Source of the DNA: Nesterenkonia muleiensis
GTDB lineage: Bacteria; Actinomycetota; Actinomycetes; Actinomycetales; Micrococcaceae
NCBI RefSeq assembly: GCF_003600155.1
Contig: NZ_QWLD01000038.1
Coordinates: 124,001 to 188,000, forward strand
Direction of reading: 5' to 3'
DNA: 64,000 bases
Below the pieces are notes generated by a model, which saw only the letters and a list, made by a program, of their open reading frames with translations, did no database searches and had not been told where the DNA came from. Below are positions 8,022-15,912 of the stretch, piece after piece; the first letter of the stretch is position 1; every line of letters begins with the position of its first letter. Made by a program: the position numbers and the translations under genes.

Positions 8022-9245
8022 TCAGGAGGCTTCGGTGCGTTTGATCAGCACCAGCGCCAGAGCCGTGCAGGCCGAATACACGACGCCGACGGCGATCCAG
8101 CCGAGCTGAAAACCGCCCGAGGAGCTGATGATCGCCCCCATCCCGACTGGCCCCAGCGTGAAGCCCGCGAACATGCCGGCGGTGACGATCCCGCTGACAG
8201 AGGCCATTGATGAGGCAGGGGTCGAACGTAGCAGCGCGCTCATCAGCACCACGGCCACTCCCAGAGCCGAGGCGCCGTGGAGTATCACCGCCAGCCACAG
8301 CAGGGCTGCCCAGTCGGTCATTCCGGCACCGAGGAACGCAGCAGCCCCGGCCAGGGCGGTCAGTGCCAGGACCAGCAGCAGCGTCGGCGCTGAGGCGCCC
8401 CGGGCCATCACCCGGGCCCACCCCACCCGCGCAGCCACCCCGACCACACCTGCGACCGCGGCGGTGGCTCCGCCCAGAACCAGGGAGAATCCCAGCTCGC
8501 GGACGGCGAACAGCGGCAGATAGACATTGGTCGCCTGCACGCCGATGCCGTTGAGCAGGCCGAATGCTGCCAGGGCCCACACCGTTCCGGAGTGCCGGGT
8601 CAGGCCTGGGCGCAGGGGCGGCGGTGAGGAGGTACTGGTGGTTCCGCGCGGGGAGTTGTCCGGCCCAAGCCGTGGAGTAGAACTCAGCGCGTGCCAGGCC
8701 AGCAGCAGCAGGATGAATGGAATTAGCGAGCCCACCAGAGCTGCACCCCGCCATCCGACCCAGAGGGCCAACAGGGGAAAGGCCAGGCTGGCCACCAGCT
8801 GACTCACCTGCACCCCGGATTGTTTGATGCCTACCCAGCCGATGCGCTGTGCGGCAGGAACGCGCTCCAACAGGATTCGGTTGGTCACCCCGTTGGAGAA
8901 TGACTGGGCGATGCCGGAGAGTCCGGCGGCCACCAGCAGCAGGGCATAGCCGCCGGGCAGACCGGCGAGCACCAGCGCCACAGCGGCAAGCAGGAAGAGC
9001 GCGCTCATCAGCAAGATGTCGGAACGGCGGTCAGCCAGACGTCCCAACGCGGCGTTTCCCACGGCCGCGCAGGCGAAGCAGACGGTGGCCAGCAGCCCGA
9101 ACTGGACCGCATCGATTCCTAGTTCGGTGATGATGCTGTCGCTGGTGGCGCTGAGTCCGTAGAGCAGCAGCGGGCCGGCGCCGACTGCGCCCAGCAGGAC
9201 TGTCAGCAGCGTGAAACCTGCCTTCGGAGCCGGCTTCTTCGGCAT
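8022..9245 (-). CDS. MFS transporter
   Basis: Major facilitator superfamily permease, 407 aa, with about 12 predicted membrane helices split 6+6 by a polar loop near residue 200 (PRLGPDNSPRGTTSTSSPP). The loop between helices 2 and 3 carries the MFS motif A variant GRLADRRSD. The IGIKQ-like element (WVGIKQSGVQVSQL) resembles cyanate/nitrate-type or UhpC-like MFS members. The ATG at 9245 is preferred; two GTG codons immediately upstream (9251, 9248) are alternatives. The substrate is unknown. It is the last gene before the accessory region. Confidence 0.82.
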   Translation of the reverse strand: MPKKPAPKAGFTLLTVLLGAVGAGPLLLYGLSATSDSIITELGIDAVQFGLLATVCFACAAVGNAALGRLADRRSDILLMSALFLLAAVALVLAGLPGGYALLLVAAGLSGIAQSFSNGVTNRILLERVPAAQRIGWVGIKQSGVQVSQLVASLAFPLLALWVGWRGAALVGSLIPFILLLLAWHALSSTPRLGPDNSPRGTTSTSSPPPLRPGLTRHSGTVWALAAFGLLNGIGVQATNVYLPLFAVRELGFSLVLGGATAAVAGVVGVAARVGWARVMARGASAPTLLLVLALTALAGAAAFLGAGMTDWAALLWLAVILHGASALGVAVVLMSALLRSTPASSMASVSGIVTAGMFAGFTLGPVGMGAIISSSGGFQLGWIAVGVVYSACTALALVLIKRTEAS

Positions 9246-9775
9246 CACCACCTGCTTTCCCTCATCGCCTGGTCAGTCAGTCCGGGCCATTGAGGCCGTG
9301 ACCGGACGCCCCTGATTAGCGAAAGGCCGTTCGCACGATGCCGGCGATCTTGTCCATGACTTCGTCGCCTTATCCGTCTTCATGGGGGACATGGGGAGCA
9401 ACCCTTTTCTCGCGCCGCATTCACGGCATGGTGAACACAACCCCCCCAGGTCAGGGGTCGGTTGCGCAATCTCCATCGCGGACATGTCCTGGCCGGTGCC
9501 AGTCCTCTCCGCGAATGTGTCAGACGAGCACTTCGTCATCGACTGCGCGAGGGCACAGATTGTGCCAGAAATCAGCTTATCAGCCGCGAGCTTCATCGAT
9601 GCCACAGGGAGTCAGGCGCAGTGTAGGCAAGAAACCGAGGTGATTAGGCAAAAGTGGCGCGTTCGTGACTGGTGTTTTGCGTTTGCGAGTTCACGCATCG
9701 GCGTCGTTCCCTGTCCAGATAGTTGCTAGTTGCGCACGTGGTTCCGCCGCTGGGCCTGATGTTGGCGGTGGGTGT
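9246..9775. other. 530-bp stretch without a supportable gene
   Basis: The only open frames here (up to about 115 codons on either strand) show no recognisable domain, ribosome site or actinobacterial codon pattern, and they overlap one another. GC is lower than in the flanks. It marks the left boundary of the accessory region. I looked for a copy of the tRNA-His 3' end here and found none. Confidence 0.5.
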
Positions 9776-10381
9776 TCAGAGGAGCCCGGCGTCACGGAAC
9801 GCGCGGTCGTAGATCTGGCGGATCACCTGCTCTTTGCGGGCGTTGTACTGCATGACATGCTCATCTTCGGCACGGGCGGCCTCCGCGGCAGCCAGTTTTG
9901 CTTTCTGATACTGGGCGAGGTCCTCGGGATGGGCGATGAGCCAGTCGCGGAACATCCGATGCCGCACCGGTTCCGCGGCTTCTGGGCCGTAGACGTGCAA
10001 GTTCGCCCGTGGGTCACGATGGACCAGTGCCCGGTGCTCATACCACCACGGTTCACGGATGACGAGATCGAAGCCGGCAGCTTCCAGGTCTGAGGCCCAT
10101 GCATTCTCATCAGCGGAGTCAGCAACGACCAGTGTGAGGTCAATGACTGGCTTCGCTGCGAGGCCGGGCACCGCGGTGGACCCCACGTGGTCGATCGCGA
10201 GCACGCGGTCGCCCAGCGCCACACGGACGCACCCCTCCAGCAGTCGGTAGGCCTCCGGCCAGCGCGGGTCGTAGGGCACGACCTCGACCCCCGGCTGCGG
10301 CTCCTTGCCCGGGAGGAAAGGCGATTCTCCCGGCGGCGGGTCGGTGGGCTTATGCTCGACGATCTCGCGTGCAGTAGGCAT
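9776..10381 (-). CDS. GrpB family protein (UPF0157)
   Basis: Member of the GrpB/UPF0157 nucleotidyltransferase-fold family, whose biochemical function is not established. From the ATG at 10381 the protein is 201 aa. It shows the family core: VEVVPYDPRWPEAYRLLE near residue 32, then AIDHVGSTAVPGLAAKPVIDLTLVV (the nucleotidyltransferase-like DH..GSTAVPG and DL motif), EHRALVHRDPRANLHVY, and a final HPEDLAQYQKAKLAAA helix. The frame stays open upstream to 10666 but those residues are not family sequence. Confidence 0.87.
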   Translation of the reverse strand: MPTAREIVEHKPTDPPPGESPFLPGKEPQPGVEVVPYDPRWPEAYRLLEGCVRVALGDRVLAIDHVGSTAVPGLAAKPVIDLTLVVADSADENAWASDLEAAGFDLVIREPWWYEHRALVHRDPRANLHVYGPEAAEPVRHRMFRDWLIAHPEDLAQYQKAKLAAAEAARAEDEHVMQYNARKEQVIRQIYDRAFRDAGLL

Positions 10382-10396
10382 AGTGGCCAGCCTAAT

Positions 10397-10501
10397 AGTC
10401 CGGAGTGGGACCTCGTTCGCCAGGTGGCCGACGTCGTGGCGGCGGAGTTCGGGGTCTCGCAGCCGACGGTCTCGGGGCACCTGAAGGTCCAGCGCCAATA
10501 A
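10397..10501 (+). pseudogene. ArsR-type HTH remnant
   Basis: The frame encodes about 30 residues ending in VAAEFGVSQPTVSGHLKVQRQ and a stop. That is the recognition-helix region of ArsR-like winged-helix regulators, without their start or wing. No promoter or ribosome site precedes it. The remaining sequence up to 10672 holds no gene that I can support. Confidence 0.45.
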
Positions 10502-10672
10502 GCGTGCCCAAGCGGCGCGATGAGGCGCCGATCGTCGATGTCTTCCGCCACGGATTCGAGACCGGCTGCTTGGGCCCAAAGGGATGGAGTTCTTGCGTCT
10601 CGGTGTGCGGGACCAGGCTACCGATGTGTTGGCGGTGGTGAGGGGAACCGATGTCCATATGCCCATGCACCC

Positions 10673-10690
10673 ACCGTATGTTGATACGGT
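10673..10690. promoter_or_regulatory. Palindromic operator overlapping the tetR promoter
   Basis: ACCGTAT (10673-10679), spacer GTTG, ATACGGT (10684-10690): a perfect 7-bp inverted repeat. The right arm contains TACGGT, a -10-like hexamer ending 6 nt before the ATG at 10697. A repressor bound here would block the promoter, so autorepression by the adjacent TetR protein is the simple reading. Confidence 0.6.
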
Positions 10691-10696
10691 ATAGCC

Positions 10697-11308
10697 ATGG
10701 TTCAGTCAGGTTCGCGCCGCATCAGGCGTGCCGGTGGTCCCAGGCGCACAGTGGTTCTCGGTCAGGTGGTTGATGTGCTGGCGGATCGAGGGTTCGCCGC
10801 GACCCGGTTCCAAGACGTTTCGGCGGCGTCGGGGGTGGCGGTCAGCACCTTGCAGGGCTACTTCGGCTCGCGTGAGGACATGCTGATCGAAGCACTGACA
10901 GGCGCGACGTCCGGTGAGGTGACAGCGCTCCATGAGCTTGCCGCCGGGTTCGGTGACCCGTGGCAGCAGCTGGTGGCGCTGATCGATCGAGGATTGTTCA
11001 CCAGCGCCCGGACGTGGCGGATGCTGATGGAGTTCTGGACTGCTGCCGCCCACGACTCCGAACTGCGTGAACATGCCGCCGCCCTGGCTGAGCAGTATCG
11101 GGAGCCCTTCGTCGAGGCGCTGCGCCGCGGCGTCGATGCCGGTGCGTTCGAGCCCCGGTTCAACTCCGCGGCGATCGTCGATGTGGTCGTGGCGACGATG
11201 GACGGCCTGCTCTACCCGGTCGTGCTCGGACACCGCGGGTCAGACGTGACTGACTATCGTGACGTCGTGCTCGCTCAGCTCGCGCTCGTTCTCGGGAAGG
11301 ATGCATGA
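10697..11308 (+). CDS. TetR/AcrR family transcriptional regulator
   Basis: DNA-binding repressor, 203 aa. The N-terminal HTH spans about residues 18-60, with VVDVLADRGFAATRFQDVSAASGVAVSTLQGYFGSREDMLIEAL matching the TetR_N pattern. The all-helical ligand domain follows and is typical of TetR_C families with a WTAAAHDSELREH segment. No Shine-Dalgarno is present and a -10-like TACGGT ends 6 nt upstream, so the mRNA may be leaderless. It lies 49 bp before the ASCH-domain gene in the same direction and may control it. Confidence 0.88.
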   Translation: MVQSGSRRIRRAGGPRRTVVLGQVVDVLADRGFAATRFQDVSAASGVAVSTLQGYFGSREDMLIEALTGATSGEVTALHELAAGFGDPWQQLVALIDRGLFTSARTWRMLMEFWTAAAHDSELREHAAALAEQYREPFVEALRRGVDAGAFEPRFNSAAIVDVVVATMDGLLYPVVLGHRGSDVTDYRDVVLAQLALVLGKDA

Positions 11309-11357
11309 CGGCCGGCACCGTGCCTCCCAGGTCGGATCGGTCTCGCCGAGGGGACGC

Positions 11358-11984
11358 ATGATTCTCACCGACCGCATCGCTCATGCGGTCGCCGCCGGCG
11401 AGGTCACCGTGGCCTACCGGCGGTGGAAACGGCCGCGAGTCAAGCCTGGCGCGACGTTCCGCACCGTCGCAGGTCTTGTCCGGGTCGAGACGATCGAGTC
11501 CGTCCCGGCCGGGGAGGTCACCGAGGACGACGCACGCCGGGCCGGCTACGCCTCGCTGGACGACCTGACAGCCACGTTCCGCGGCGTTGAGGTCGATCCG
11601 GTCTTCCGCATCGGGCTGTCCTGGGTGGCACCGGATGCGCGGGATGCCCTTGCCGCTGATGCGGACCTCACCCCTGATGACGTCGCAAGCATCGACGCGC
11701 TCCTGGACCGGCTCGACGCTCGCATCCCGTGGGCACGCACGACGCTGGCGCGCCTCCAACGAGAGCCCGGAATCACTGCGGACTCGCTTACCGAGGGCCT
11801 GCCGGTCGGAAAGGAATCGCTCAAACGCCGCATCCGCACACTCAAAGAGCACGGCCTGACTCTCAGCCTGCAGGTCGGCTATGAGCTGTCCGACCGCGGC
11901 CACGCCTACCTGGGAGCCACCGACCAACAAGAGCAGGACTTCCCCCATGACCGCGGTCGGGCTCGGGGCTCCGGGGCTCATTGA
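11358..11984 (+). CDS. ASCH domain-containing protein
   Basis: A 208-aa protein with an N-terminal ASCH-like beta-barrel (MILTDRIAHAVAAGEVTVAYRRWKRPRVKPGATFRTVAGLVRVETIE, residues 1-46), a fold linked to RNA or modified-base recognition. A helical C-terminal half follows, with an HTH-like stretch (ITADSLTEGLPVGKESLKRRIRTLKEHGLT) that may bind nucleic acid. The start is set by GAGGGG located 4 nt before the ATG. The last 15 residues (DFPHDRGRARGSGAH) look unrelated to the family and may be read-through into remnant DNA. Its specific role is unknown. Confidence 0.75.
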   Translation: MILTDRIAHAVAAGEVTVAYRRWKRPRVKPGATFRTVAGLVRVETIESVPAGEVTEDDARRAGYASLDDLTATFRGVEVDPVFRIGLSWVAPDARDALAADADLTPDDVASIDALLDRLDARIPWARTTLARLQREPGITADSLTEGLPVGKESLKRRIRTLKEHGLTLSLQVGYELSDRGHAYLGATDQQEQDFPHDRGRARGSGAH

Positions 11985-12124
11985 CCTTCAAGCGGCCGAC
12001 GAGGAAGCTGCCGCGAGTTCTACAGCGCGCTGTTCGGCTGGAAGATTGGTGTGCAGAATCTCTGCGGCTGCCGCTACGCTGGCACCGCGGATGAGTCGAT
12101 CATTGCCGCCGACGCTCAGCGCTG
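11965..12124 (+). pseudogene. VOC/glyoxalase-domain gene fragment
   Basis: Across a frameshift near 12014 the DNA encodes LIDLQAADEEAA and then EFYSALFGWKIGVQN, the first beta-alpha motif of VOC-family proteins (D..AA..FYsaLFGW). The reading stops at about 12124. The metal-binding second half is missing, so this is a truncated, frameshifted remnant. Confidence 0.6.
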
Positions 12125-12276
12125 AGGGCCTCACCGTGTACCAGCGGCTCGCGCTCCTGATCAACGACGGTGTAATCGAGCATGTTTTCTTTCCGGTGTT
12201 CCCACCTGACCAACATGCTCAGGTCGTCCTCGAATGGCTGGCTGCGAACCCTGCGCCAGAAAGCTCCACACAATGA
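12091..12276 (+). pseudogene. C-terminal fragment of a peroxiredoxin/redoxin-like protein
   Basis: The frame encodes LPPTLSAEGLTVYQRLALLINDG followed by VIEHVFFPVFPPDQHAQVVLEWL. This matches the last third of AhpC/Redoxin-type proteins (LPTF...g..lYkRLTLvv.dG.Ieh.fyPVFPPd.hA..vl.WL). The catalytic peroxidatic Cys region is absent. Its stop codon overlaps the ATG of the PhzF remnant (ATGA), so the two probably belonged to one former operon. Confidence 0.65.
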
Positions 12277-12660
12277 CTGGCACCATCCATATGGTCGCCG
12301 TGTTCGGCGCGCGACCCTTCACCGGGAATCCTCTTGCTGCCGCCCTCCAGCAGCCAGGCCGACTATCGGGTCCGTATCTTCACCCTCGATCGTGAGATGC
12401 CGTTCGCCGGACACCCCACCCTGGGCGCATGCCATGTCTGGCTCACTATCGGAGGCGAACCCCGCAACCGCACCGAAATCATCCAAGAGTGCGGTGCCGG
12501 GCCCGCAAAGCTGCGCCAGGACGAGAACGCCCACCTGTCGTTCGTCGCCCCGCCGTTGATCCGATCCGGGATGGCTGCGCAGACAGAACTCCGCGAAGCA
12601 CAAGAGGTCCTCGGTGTTGACGCAGAGAACCCCGTAGGGCAGCCAACACAGCTGCGTCTT
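12273..12660 (+). pseudogene. PhzF-family epimerase/isomerase remnant
   Basis: The start encodes VAVFGARPFTGNPLAAALQQ, the PhzF N-terminus. After a deletion or frameshift near 12335, another frame continues with YRVRIFTLDREMPFAGHPTLGACHVWL, the catalytic region of the family (vRiFTp..ElpFAGHPTlG). The frame remains open to about 12690 but the second PhzF domain is missing. A functional enzyme of about 280 aa is not possible. Confidence 0.75.
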
Positions 12661-12696
12661 CGTGTGCGTTCACGCCTATGCCTGTCCAGGACGGGG

Positions 12697-13179
12697 TCAC
12701 GCCGACGCTTCACCGTTTTCGGGATTCGATGGGTGGTCGAGGATGGTGCGCAGAGTTGTCGTGAGTGCTTCGCGTTCCCTCTCGGCTAGGTGTCCGAGGA
12801 GGTCGTGCTGAACGCCGTCGAGGACGCCGGCGATGTGCTGTAGTCGCTGTTGCCCAGCCTCGGTGAGGGTGATGAGGTTCTGCCGCCGGTCGGCGGGGTC
12901 CTGGCGGCGTTCGACGTATCGCTCGTGGACGAGGTTATTGATGGTGGCGACGATGTCGCTTCGATCGATGTGACACCGTCGGCCAAGCTCGGCCTGGCTG
13001 GTCGGTCCGAACTCTTCGAGGGCGGCGAGCACCGCGTAGTGGTAGCGGGTCGCGCCCGCCTCGGTCAGCGCCGCCGAGATGAGGCGGTTGGTGAGCGTGG
13101 CCGTCTGGGTGATCAACCAACTCGGGGTCTGACGCAGCCGCGCGGGCTGCAGAGCACTGGCTCCCTCAATCTCCTCCAC
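12697..13179 (-). CDS. MarR family transcriptional regulator
   Basis: Winged-helix repressor, 160 aa. The core runs from ATRYHYAVLAALEEFGPTSQAELGRRCHIDRSDIVATINNLVHERYVERRQDPADRRQNLITLTEAGQQRL and contains the HTH (residues about 58-80) and the DPADRR wing diagnostic of MarR proteins. It is divergent from the DHA2 efflux gene over a 91-bp spacer packed with inverted repeats, the usual layout of a drug-responsive MarR repressor and its target pump. The inducing ligand is unknown. Confidence 0.9.
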   Translation of the reverse strand: MEEIEGASALQPARLRQTPSWLITQTATLTNRLISAALTEAGATRYHYAVLAALEEFGPTSQAELGRRCHIDRSDIVATINNLVHERYVERRQDPADRRQNLITLTEAGQQRLQHIAGVLDGVQHDLLGHLAEREREALTTTLRTILDHPSNPENGEASA

Positions 13180-13200
13180 ACCTCTGAGACTACCAGAACT

Positions 13201-13256
13201 GTTGGCGTAACCAACGATCTGATATCGTTGGTATCGCCAACATTGGTCACACCAAC
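13201..13256. promoter_or_regulatory. Three tandem MarR-type operator sites
   Basis: The motif GTTGG-N5-CCAAC occurs at 13201-13215 and 13227-13241, and with one mismatch (ATTGG) at 13242-13256. The first two also form a larger near-palindrome (13201-13241) with 18-nt arms around a 5-nt centre. The sites lie between the divergent marR and efflux starts, so one repressor could control both genes. Confidence 0.75.
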
Positions 13257-13270
13257 GATATGGAGTAGGG

Positions 13271-14710
13271 ATGGCTCAGGAGACAGCAGCGGGGCGGCGT
13301 TCGGGCGTCGCGCGATGGTGGGCGCTGGGGTGGATCTCGGTGACTCAACTGATGATGGTCGTCGACGGCACGGTGATGAACATCGCTGTGCCCTCCGCGC
13401 AGCACGACCTCGGATTGTCGGATGTGCAGCGTCAGTGGGTGATCACCGTCTACGTGCTGGCGTTCGGTTCGCTACTGCTGCTCGGTGGACGGGTCTCGGA
13501 CGTGATCGGGCGGCGCCGTGCGTTGTTGATCGGGCTGGCCGGGTTCACCCTCGCCTCAATCGCCGGGGGTCTGGCCGTCTCGGCGGAGATGCTCATCGCC
13601 GCCCGCGCCGCCCAGGGAATCTTCGGCGCGCTGGCCACACCGTCGGCGCTTGCGTTGTTGTCGGTGACGTTCCCCGAGGGCGCCGATCGGGTCAAGGCGT
13701 TCGGGGTGTTCGGCACCATCATGGGCGCAGGCTCGGGCATCGGGGTCCTGCTCGGCGGCGCGCTCACCGATTCCTGGGGATGGCGGTGGGCGCTGCTGAT
13801 CAACGCTCCCATCGCCCTGGCGGCCGGATCCGGGCTGCTCCTGTCCCTCGCGGCGGATGCGCGCGGTCGCGGCCGCATCGACATGCTCGGCGGCGTGCTC
13901 AGCGCCGCCGGGCTGACCGCCCTGACCCTGGGTCTGACGGCGGCGGAGTCGTCGGGATGGGGCTCCCCGCTCACGATCAGTCTGCTTGCCAGCGGCGCCG
14001 TGATCCTGGCCGCGTTCGTGGTCCGCCAGTGCACCGCCGCCCAACCGTTGATGCCGCTGTCGCTGTTCGCCGAACGTCTTAGGTCCGCGGCATTCACCGC
14101 GATGCTCGCCTGGGGCGTGGCGATCCTTCCCGCGTTCTTGTTCCTGAGCGTCTATCTGCAACAGCTCGCCGGGCTGAGCCCGTTGCTGACCGGCCTGGGC
14201 TTCCTCCCCTACACCGCAGCGATCCTGATCACGGTGCGCCTGGTCAGACCCGCCCTGCGGCGGGTCACCCCGCGGGTGTTCCTCGCCGCGGGACTCACCC
14301 TGCTCGCCGCGGGCCTAGTCGTGTTGACACAACTCGGACCCGACATGTCCTACTGGACGCACGTTCTGCCCATCTTCGTCCTGCTCGGCTTGGGCACCGG
14401 ATGCGTACAACCCGCGGCCAACAGCGCCGCCACCCACCGCGCCGGTCGTGTCTCCGGGGTCGCCGGCGCCGTCGCCAGCACTTCCCAGCAAGTCGGCTCC
14501 TCCCTCGGCCTGGCCCTATTGGGCACGATCGCCGCGACCACCACCGCCGCCTCTTTGACCGGAACTACACCGTTGGACCTGCACGCCGCGACCCTCGCAG
14601 GCTACCAGGCCGCCGCCCTGACCGGCGCGGTGATCCTCACCATCGCCGCTCTCGGCGTCTTCCTCCTCGCCGGACGGCCGGAGATCGACTCACCGAAGGA
14701 GACCCCATGA
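13271..14710 (+). CDS. MFS drug efflux transporter, DHA2 family
   Basis: Proton-coupled multidrug exporter of the EmrB/QacA type in the cytoplasmic membrane. The 479-aa protein has about 14 predicted helices. It shows the DHA2 signature MMVVDGTVMNIAVPSAQHDLGLS in helix 1, motif A (GGRVSDVIGRRRALLIG) after helix 2, and motif C-like GAGSGIGVLLGGALTDSWGWRWALLINAP in helix 5. GGAGTAGGG directly before the ATG serves as ribosome site. The divergent MarR gene and operator array indicate induction by a toxic compound, not identified here. Confidence 0.9.
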   Translation: MAQETAAGRRSGVARWWALGWISVTQLMMVVDGTVMNIAVPSAQHDLGLSDVQRQWVITVYVLAFGSLLLLGGRVSDVIGRRRALLIGLAGFTLASIAGGLAVSAEMLIAARAAQGIFGALATPSALALLSVTFPEGADRVKAFGVFGTIMGAGSGIGVLLGGALTDSWGWRWALLINAPIALAAGSGLLLSLAADARGRGRIDMLGGVLSAAGLTALTLGLTAAESSGWGSPLTISLLASGAVILAAFVVRQCTAAQPLMPLSLFAERLRSAAFTAMLAWGVAILPAFLFLSVYLQQLAGLSPLLTGLGFLPYTAAILITVRLVRPALRRVTPRVFLAAGLTLLAAGLVVLTQLGPDMSYWTHVLPIFVLLGLGTGCVQPAANSAATHRAGRVSGVAGAVASTSQQVGSSLGLALLGTIAATTTAASLTGTTPLDLHAATLAGYQAAALTGAVILTIAALGVFLLAGRPEIDSPKETP

Positions 14711-14749
14711 TCCTCATCACCTCGTCGATGCAGTGCATCTATCGCCCTC

Positions 14750-14990
14750 GCAGCTCAGCGGCTGTTCGTGGAGGCCTACGGCAAGCCTCACTTCACCTAC
14801 CTGGCCGCCATCCGAGCCGAGCATCTCGCCCGACTGTCGCGGGAGACCGATCTGCCGATCGAGACTGTGATTTCGCGAGGTCGGCTGGCGCAGTCGAGGC
14901 CATGCCGCTCACATGTTCCGCCAGGCGGTCGGCGTCACCCCGATCCGGTACCGCCGGCTTGTTCGAAAGCACCGCCAGGCCGCCGCCTAA
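14750..14990 (+). pseudogene. AraC-type HTH regulator fragment
   Basis: The region encodes LAAQRLFVEAYGKPHFTYLAA followed by IRAEHLARLSRETDLPIETV and, after a frameshift near 14880, HAAHMFRQAVGVTPIRYRRLVRKHRQAAA with a stop at 14988-14990. This is the double-HTH C-terminal domain of AraC/XylS regulators (second HTH ...FRqavGvTP..yR). The frame is broken and the N-terminal domain is missing. Confidence 0.7.
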
Positions 14991-15027
14991 CGTTGTTCGC
15001 TCTGCGCCGGCGTTGCACCTGACCTAC

Positions 15028-15175
15028 ATGACGGTCTCTATGCGGGTGGTGAGTGCCAGTGACGGCTATAAGTAAGTATCTGCTGCGCAGTGTGTCTGCC
15101 GCCGGTGACGACCGCTCGCTGTCGACACACCTGGCCTGCTACTACGCGGAGGAAGGTAAGCCGCTTCAGGCGTAG
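15028..15175 (+). pseudogene. MobF (TraA/TrwC) relaxase N-terminal fragment
   Basis: The region reads MTVSMRVVSASDGYK and then, after a frameshift, YLLRSVSAAGDDRSLSTHLACYYAEEGKP before a stop at 15173-15175. This is the extreme N-terminus of actinobacterial MobF relaxases (M.VmsaGdGYkYLLrsVa..dgdr.lstpltrYY.e.GtPpG). The frame is broken by a 4-bp AAGT duplication at 15070-15077. The catalytic tyrosines and all later domains are missing. Confidence 0.65.
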
Positions 15176-15183
15176 TCACATCC

Positions 15184-15912
15184 TTAACCAGGAGGTTGTG
15201 GGGAGCGTTCGTGGCATGCGCGTGGGTATTCGGCGTCGTCGTAGGAGTCGCTGAGCCGCATCCACGAATACGTCGGTTCCTGGGGCGTTCCGGCAGGCGA
15301 GCTCTCCCACTCTTCCTGCCGTCCGAAAGGGGTGAGATCGAGGAGGTCGAAGACCAGCATGAAAGGCTCTTCGCCGCGGGCGTGGGTCGACCAAGTGTGA
15401 AAGACGCGGTGACCTCGGCGCAGGAAGACGCTTACTGCTTGACGTTCCTCGCCATTGACGGTCGCCCCGAAGTCGACGTTGAACTGGTCACCGACGGTCG
15501 AGTACCAGGGCAGAGCCCATCCCATGCGGTCGCGAAAGGCATGCAGCCGTCCCACCGGTGCACGGGAGGTAAGCACTAACGAGGTTCGCCGAGCATGCAG
15601 GTGGGACAAGGGGCCGATATGCTCGGCCATCATCGAACACCCATCACATCCTTCCTCCCAGTCGGGTGCGAACATGAAGTGCTGAACTATCAGCTGAGGG
15701 CGCCCCTCGAAGAGGTCGAGCAACGTGACGGAGCCGTCGGGTCCGTCGAAGACATAGTCTGAGCGCACTTCGACCATGGGCAGTCGCCGGCGTGCCGCGC
15801 TGATCGCGTCCTTCATGCGTGTCAGAGCTTTCTCCTGCTGCAGCAGAACGCCTCTGGCGTCGTTCCAGGTGGCCCGGTCGACGACCAGGGGCCAGCCGTG
15901 TTCGATACTCAC
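15184..15912 (-). CDS. DUF899 family thioredoxin-like protein
   Basis: Member of the DUF899 family, predicted thioredoxin-fold proteins of unknown function that often sit beside ArsR and SRPBCC genes. The 242-aa protein has the characteristic LLQQEKALTRMKDAISAARRRLPMVEV helix (residues 22-48), then YVFDGPDGSVTLLDLFEGRPQLIVQHFMF and CDGCSMMAEHIGPL, whose Cys pair is where a redox site would lie. The GTG start at 15912 overlaps the SRPBCC stop (GTGA), so translation is coupled; an upstream extension to 15984 would overlap that gene and is rejected. Confidence 0.82.
   Translation of the reverse strand: MSIEHGWPLVVDRATWNDARGVLLQQEKALTRMKDAISAARRRLPMVEVRSDYVFDGPDGSVTLLDLFEGRPQLIVQHFMFAPDWEEGCDGCSMMAEHIGPLSHLHARRTSLVLTSRAPVGRLHAFRDRMGWALPWYSTVGDQFNVDFGATVNGEERQAVSVFLRRGHRVFHTWSTHARGEEPFMLVFDLLDLTPFGRQEEWESSPAGTPQEPTYSWMRLSDSYDDAEYPRACHERSPQPPG

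Noticed and set aside
9273-9605. 110-codon minus-strand frame in the gap after the MFS gene
   Set aside because: No domain, no ribosome site, and overlapping open frames on the other strand.
9246-9775. Left attachment-site copy of the tRNA-His 3' end
   Set aside because: I scanned the region for GGTGAGCGAC and neighbouring tRNA sequence and found no convincing match.
13201-13241. Bidirectional transcription terminator between marR and the efflux gene
   Set aside because: The palindrome lies between divergent starts, not after stops, and its GTTGG-N5-CCAAC units repeat a third time, as expected of operators.
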